Shown here one piece after another: positions 61,030-64,000 of a stretch of 64,000 nucleotides of DNA. The notes under the pieces were generated by a model. It was given only the letters and a program-made list of their open reading frames with translations. It was not told where the DNA came from and made no database searches. A program made the translations under genes and the position numbers. This stretch comes from UBA6136 sp044237765 (GTDB lineage: Bacteria > Pseudomonadota > Gammaproteobacteria > Methylococcales > Methylococcaceae): NCBI GenBank assembly GCA_044237765.1, contig JBIIEQ010000004.1, forward strand, positions 10,658 through 74,657. Direction: 5' to 3'. The first letter of the stretch is position 1. Each line of letters starts with the position of its first letter.

Positions 61030-61093
61030 CCCATCAATCCACAGGACGCTGCGCGATGAAGCCGCGCAGCGCCTGTGATTTCAAACGTTAGGC
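61024..61093 (+). repeat. attC site 4
   Basis: R'' GGCTAAC (61024-61030) and R' GTTAGGC (61087-61093). The stem ACAGGaCGCTGCGCG / CGCGCAGCGCCTGT has one unpaired base, as in attC sites folded for IntI; 70 bp. Confidence 0.85.
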
Positions 61094-61096
61094 CTC

Positions 61097-61561
61097 ATGA
61101 ACTCCAGCGCCACCCTACCCACAGATCGAATTCCTGAACTCGTTTGCCGGCTTTACTCGCTCGTGGCCGAATTCGAGTCGCTATTCCCAGGTCGGAAGTT
61201 CACACCAGATGGTCATCTCGTCGGTAGCATCGGGGAAGTGCTTGCCGCACATCGATACGATCTTTCCTTGTATCCCGCTTCATCTGAAGCCCATGATGGA
61301 AGCACCAGGGACGGAAGGCAAGTCGAGATCAAAGCAACTCAGGGGAACACAGTCGCCCTTAGGGCCGAGCCGCAGCACTTGATCGTTCTGCACCTAAGCA
61401 AGGAAGGTCACGCCACAGAGGTCTTCAATGGTCCAGGCGCACTTGTGTGGGCCAGTTGCGGTGCAATGCAAAAGAACGGACAGCGTCCTGTGTCACTTTC
61501 AAGGCTACGCAAACTTATGGCGCTGGTTTCCACAGAGCAACGTTTGCCGGCGCGTGCATGA
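61097..61561 (+). CDS. DUF6998-like, PD-(D/E)XK-like protein (cassette 5)
   Basis: It has 154 residues. FPGRKFTPDGHLVGSIGEVLAAHRYDLSL then DGSTRDGRQVEIKATQGNTVAL matches a small family common in integron cassettes. The E...D...EIK pattern fits a PD-(D/E)XK nuclease fold, so a DNA-targeting role is possible but not shown. Confidence 0.65.
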   Translation: MNSSATLPTDRIPELVCRLYSLVAEFESLFPGRKFTPDGHLVGSIGEVLAAHRYDLSLYPASSEAHDGSTRDGRQVEIKATQGNTVALRAEPQHLIVLHLSKEGHATEVFNGPGALVWASCGAMQKNGQRPVSLSRLRKLMALVSTEQRLPARA

Positions 61562-61562
61562 G

Positions 61563-61631
61563 GCCTAACCATTCGCTCAACCGGACCCATTGCGGCATGC
61601 GGCAACGGTCCGGTTAGCTCAAACGTTAGGC
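61563..61631 (+). repeat. attC site 5
   Basis: R'' GCCTAAC (61563-61569) and R' GTTAGGC (61625-61631) with TCAACCGGACC / GGTCCGGTTAGCTC arms; 69 bp. It ends the recognisable array. The 25 bp after it resemble the bases after the attI-side box (CACAC..AGAACGCA). Confidence 0.85.
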
Positions 61632-61776
61632 CACACCAGAAGAACGCAATGGCACCCCCTTCATTCCAAATCCACGCCAAGGGCTATGCTGGCAACTGAC
61701 TTGACCCGCTGGTTCGCCCAATTCGCCTCTTGTCCTGCCCCGTAGTGTTGCGATGATCGGCTTCGGTGACGACTGA
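61632..61776. other. Array end, no clear gene
   Basis: Starts like a cassette (an ATG at 61649 gives only 16 codons) and then enters unmatched sequence. It may be a deleted cassette joined to the carrier element. Confidence 0.4.
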
Positions 61777-62211
61777 CGGCGGGGTGAATGGGCGGATCAT
61801 GCGAACCGTATCCACCACTCGCCGGCATCGCCAAATGCGCCTGACTTCAAGGTCTATCGAGGTTTCCCCATACATGCGTTCAACGATGTTCTGGCCTGGC
61901 TGGCGTCGATGTTTCATGCCTTGACCGGCAAGCTGATCCATATCTGGGAGAAGCATGCGCGTCCCTTGCTGCGGGTGCTAGGCGCCTGTATCTGGAGCGT
62001 GCTGGTGCTGCTGGTCGGCGCCGGCCTGATGCTGCTGAGCGGGCAGGGGCAGGAAATCGCCTTGCGTACCGGTTCGAATGCCTGGTTTGCCCTGGCCGCG
62101 CTGGTGGGCCTGATCCTGTGGGCGGTGCATAACTGGTTTGGCGCCCGCCGCATCCTGGACTTGCTGGAATTCGACAAGACGACTAGGGAGAAATGCAACG
62201 GTTGCGCCTGA
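61777..62211 (+). pseudogene. Truncated membrane-protein fragment
   Basis: Open frame of 144 codons; the first ATG is at 61909. It encodes HSPASPNAPDFKVYRGF, then two hydrophobic helices (LGACIWSVLVLLVGAGLMLL and WFALAALVGLILWAVHNWF). It looks like part of a larger inner-membrane protein cut at both ends. It lies at the guaA side of island 2. Family not recognised. Confidence 0.45.
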
Positions 62212-62342
62212 GCCTGTGCATGACGATGGAACAGGTCCACCCCATGACCGATCCCGCGCAGTCAGGCTGTCAATAGCGGCTTCGGTCTGGGCCGCAACCC
62301 GGCAGGACGAAGCGAGACCTGCTGTCGGTTAGCGGGTCATCC

Positions 62343-63917
62343 TCATTCCCACTCGATCGTCGCGGGTGGTTTGCCGGAGATGTCGTAGGTGACGCGGGAG
62401 ATGCCGGGGACTTCGTTGATGATGCGGCGGGAGATGAGGTCAAGGAAGTCGTAGGGCAGGTGCGCCCAGCGGGCGGTCATGAAGTCGATGGTTTCCACGG
62501 CCCTCAGGGCAATGACGTAGTCGTAGCGGCGGCCGTCGCCCATGACGCCGACCGACTTGACCGGCAGGAAGACGGCAAAGGCCTGGCTGGTCTTGTCGTA
62601 GAGGTCGTGTCGGTAGAGTTCCTCGATAAAGATGGCGTCGGCCTTGCGTAACAGATCGGCATAGCTCTTCTTGACTTCGCCGAGGATGCGTACGCCCAGG
62701 CCGGGGCCGGGAAAGGGGTGGCGGTGGATCATCTCGGCGGGTAGACCCAATTCCAGGCCAAGCTTGCGCACCTCGTCCTTGAACAGTTCGCGCAGCGGCT
62801 CGACCAGCTTGAGCTTCATGTGTTCGGGCAGGCCGCCGACGTTATGGTGCGACTTGATGACATGGGCCTTGCCGGTCTTGGAGCCGGCCGATTCGATCAC
62901 GTCCGGGTAGATGGTGCCCTGGGCCAGCCAGCGGGCGTCGGAGAGTTTGGCGGCCTCCTCGTCAAAGATTTCCACGAACAGCCGGCCGATGATCTTGCGC
63001 TTCTGCTCGGGGTCGGTCACACCCGCCAGTTCCGACAAGTAACGGGCTTCGGCATCCACCCGGATGACGCGCACACCCATATGTTTGGCGAAGGTGGCCA
63101 TCACCTGATCGCCCTCGTTCTGGCGCAGCAGGCCGGTATCCACGAAAACGCAGATGAGCTGGTCGCCAATCGCACGATGCAGAAGCGCCGCGACCACGGA
63201 CGAATCGACGCCGCCGGACAGGCCCAGGATGACTTGATCCTGGCCAATTTTTGCACGCAGGTTGGCGATGCTGTCCTCGATGATGTTTCGAGTATTCCAC
63301 AGCGCTTCGCAGCCACAAATGTCGGTGACAAACCGGCTGAGCAGGCGCTGGCCTTGCCGGGTGTGGGTCACCTCGGGGTGGAACTGGAGCGCGTAGAAAT
63401 GGCGGTCTTCATCCGCCATGCCGGCAATGGGGGCGCTCTCGGTCGAGGCAATCAGCTTGAAGCCGGGGGGTAGTTCCGTGACCTGGTCGCCATGACTCAT
63501 CCAGACATCAAGCAAGCCATGGCCCTCGGGCGAGGCATGATCCTCGATATCGGTGAGCAGCCTCGAATGGCCCCTTGCCCGCACCTGGGCATAGCCGAAC
63601 TCGCGATGGGCGCACGCTTCCACCTTGCCACCCAGTTGCTCGGCCATGGTCTGCATGCCGTAGCAGATGCCCAGGACGGGGACCCCTTGCGTGAAGACCA
63701 GGCCCGGCGCCCGAGGTGAGTCTGTCTGGGTAACCGTCTCCGGTCCCCCTGACAGGATGATGCCGCGGGGGGCAAATTCCCGAATGTAATCCTCGTTGCA
63801 GTCCCACGGATGAATTTCGCAATAGACGCCGATCTCGCGAACGCGTCGGGCGATCAGCTGCGTGTATTGCGATCCGAAGTCCAGGATCAGGATCTTGTGG
63901 GCGTGGATGTTCTGCAT
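62343..63917 (-). CDS. guaA: GMP synthase (glutamine-hydrolysing)
   Basis: Converts XMP to GMP. It has 524 residues. N-terminal class I GATase: catalytic Cys in VLGICYGMQTMAE, His/Glu in FHPEVTHT. The ATP-PPase loop is LGLSGGVDSSVVAALL. The C-terminal dimerisation domain ends SGKPPATIEWE. ATG at 63917. It is complete; its 3' end is the one duplicated at 56353-56394. guaB would be expected upstream, outside the window. Confidence 0.98.
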   Translation of the reverse strand: MQNIHAHKILILDFGSQYTQLIARRVREIGVYCEIHPWDCNEDYIREFAPRGIILSGGPETVTQTDSPRAPGLVFTQGVPVLGICYGMQTMAEQLGGKVEACAHREFGYAQVRARGHSRLLTDIEDHASPEGHGLLDVWMSHGDQVTELPPGFKLIASTESAPIAGMADEDRHFYALQFHPEVTHTRQGQRLLSRFVTDICGCEALWNTRNIIEDSIANLRAKIGQDQVILGLSGGVDSSVVAALLHRAIGDQLICVFVDTGLLRQNEGDQVMATFAKHMGVRVIRVDAEARYLSELAGVTDPEQKRKIIGRLFVEIFDEEAAKLSDARWLAQGTIYPDVIESAGSKTGKAHVIKSHHNVGGLPEHMKLKLVEPLRELFKDEVRKLGLELGLPAEMIHRHPFPGPGLGVRILGEVKKSYADLLRKADAIFIEELYRHDLYDKTSQAFAVFLPVKSVGVMGDGRRYDYVIALRAVETIDFMTARWAHLPYDFLDLISRRIINEVPGISRVTYDISGKPPATIEWE

Positions 63918-64000
63918 AGTGTCTTCCTGCCCGTTCGGGTGAAGAAAATCCCGGCGAGCGGGACTGATTGAAGAAGGTGTTTTGGCCGTTTTGTCTGAGC

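Larger units (their letters stand above)
56353..62444. mobile_element. Integron-bearing island between tadA and guaA
   Basis: About 6.1 kb bounded by a direct duplication of the guaA 3' end. It contains an intI pseudogene, attI side, five gene cassettes with attC sites, and a truncated membrane-protein gene near guaA. The original integrase of the carrier element is gone. Confidence 0.7.

Overview
The window is about 64 kb of a gammaproteobacterial chromosome. The evidence is gene order: atpBEFHAGDC-glmU-glmS, murJ-ribF-ileS-lspA beside rpsT, rplU-rpmA-obgE-proB, pgeF-rluD facing bamD, opgG/opgH, and guaA near tadA. Protein sequences resemble gammaproteobacterial families and base composition is moderately GC-rich. 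The exact lineage cannot be fixed from sequence alone; an environmental Chromatiales-like or other non-enteric gammaproteobacterium is a guess.

Core, 1-14.7 kb: the ATP synthase operon (atpB cut by the window edge) ends in a strong terminator. It is followed by glmU-glmS (UDP-GlcNAc supply), a short-form 6-phosphogluconate dehydrogenase coupled to zwf, a YcgN-like Cys-cluster protein, an SmrA-like protein and a sugar-kinase-like phosphotransferase.

Accessory metabolic cluster, 14.7-20.9 kb: a RibA-RibD(C) fusion, a BchC-like dehydrogenase, a PTPS/QueD-like protein with Glu where the catalytic Cys should be, two SAM methyltransferases, a CDP-alcohol phosphatidyltransferase and a glycosyltransferase. 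This looks like an undescribed GTP-derived (pterin/flavin-like) pathway.

Core, 20.9-44.9 kb: ampD, lspA, ileS, ribF, murJ, an L,D-transpeptidase, rpsT (UUG start), proB, obgE, rpmA, rplU, a ZIP transporter, pgeF, rluD, bamD, a PfkB kinase, mltB, sixA (apparently with an AUC start), opgG-unknown-opgH, and two small repeat-containing envelope proteins.

Mobile island 1, about 44.98-55.70 kb, sits in the 3' end of tRNA-Ser(CGA). All genes run on the minus strand: integrase, a basic protein, AlpA, a tail-chaperone-like protein, a DUF3987 primase/helicase, SSB, a small-terminase-like protein and a HK97-type major capsid protein, plus small coupled ORFs. There is no portal, protease, large terminase or tail gene. 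A cosN-like dyad lies upstream of the terS-like gene. It is best read as a phage satellite (PICI/cfPICI-like), not a complete prophage.

Mobile island 2, about 56.35-62.44 kb, lies between tadA and guaA. It is an integron with a broken integron-integrase gene, an attI-side GTTAGGC box and five attC-separated plus-strand cassettes: GNAT acetyltransferase; HEPN-like protein; a two-gene HAM1-like NTPase + SIR2 cassette resembling the KomB/KomC part of the Kongming anti-phage system; HAD phosphatase; and a small PD-(D/E)XK-like protein. It is flanked by a direct duplication of the guaA 3' end, which suggests an older guaA-targeting element carried it in.
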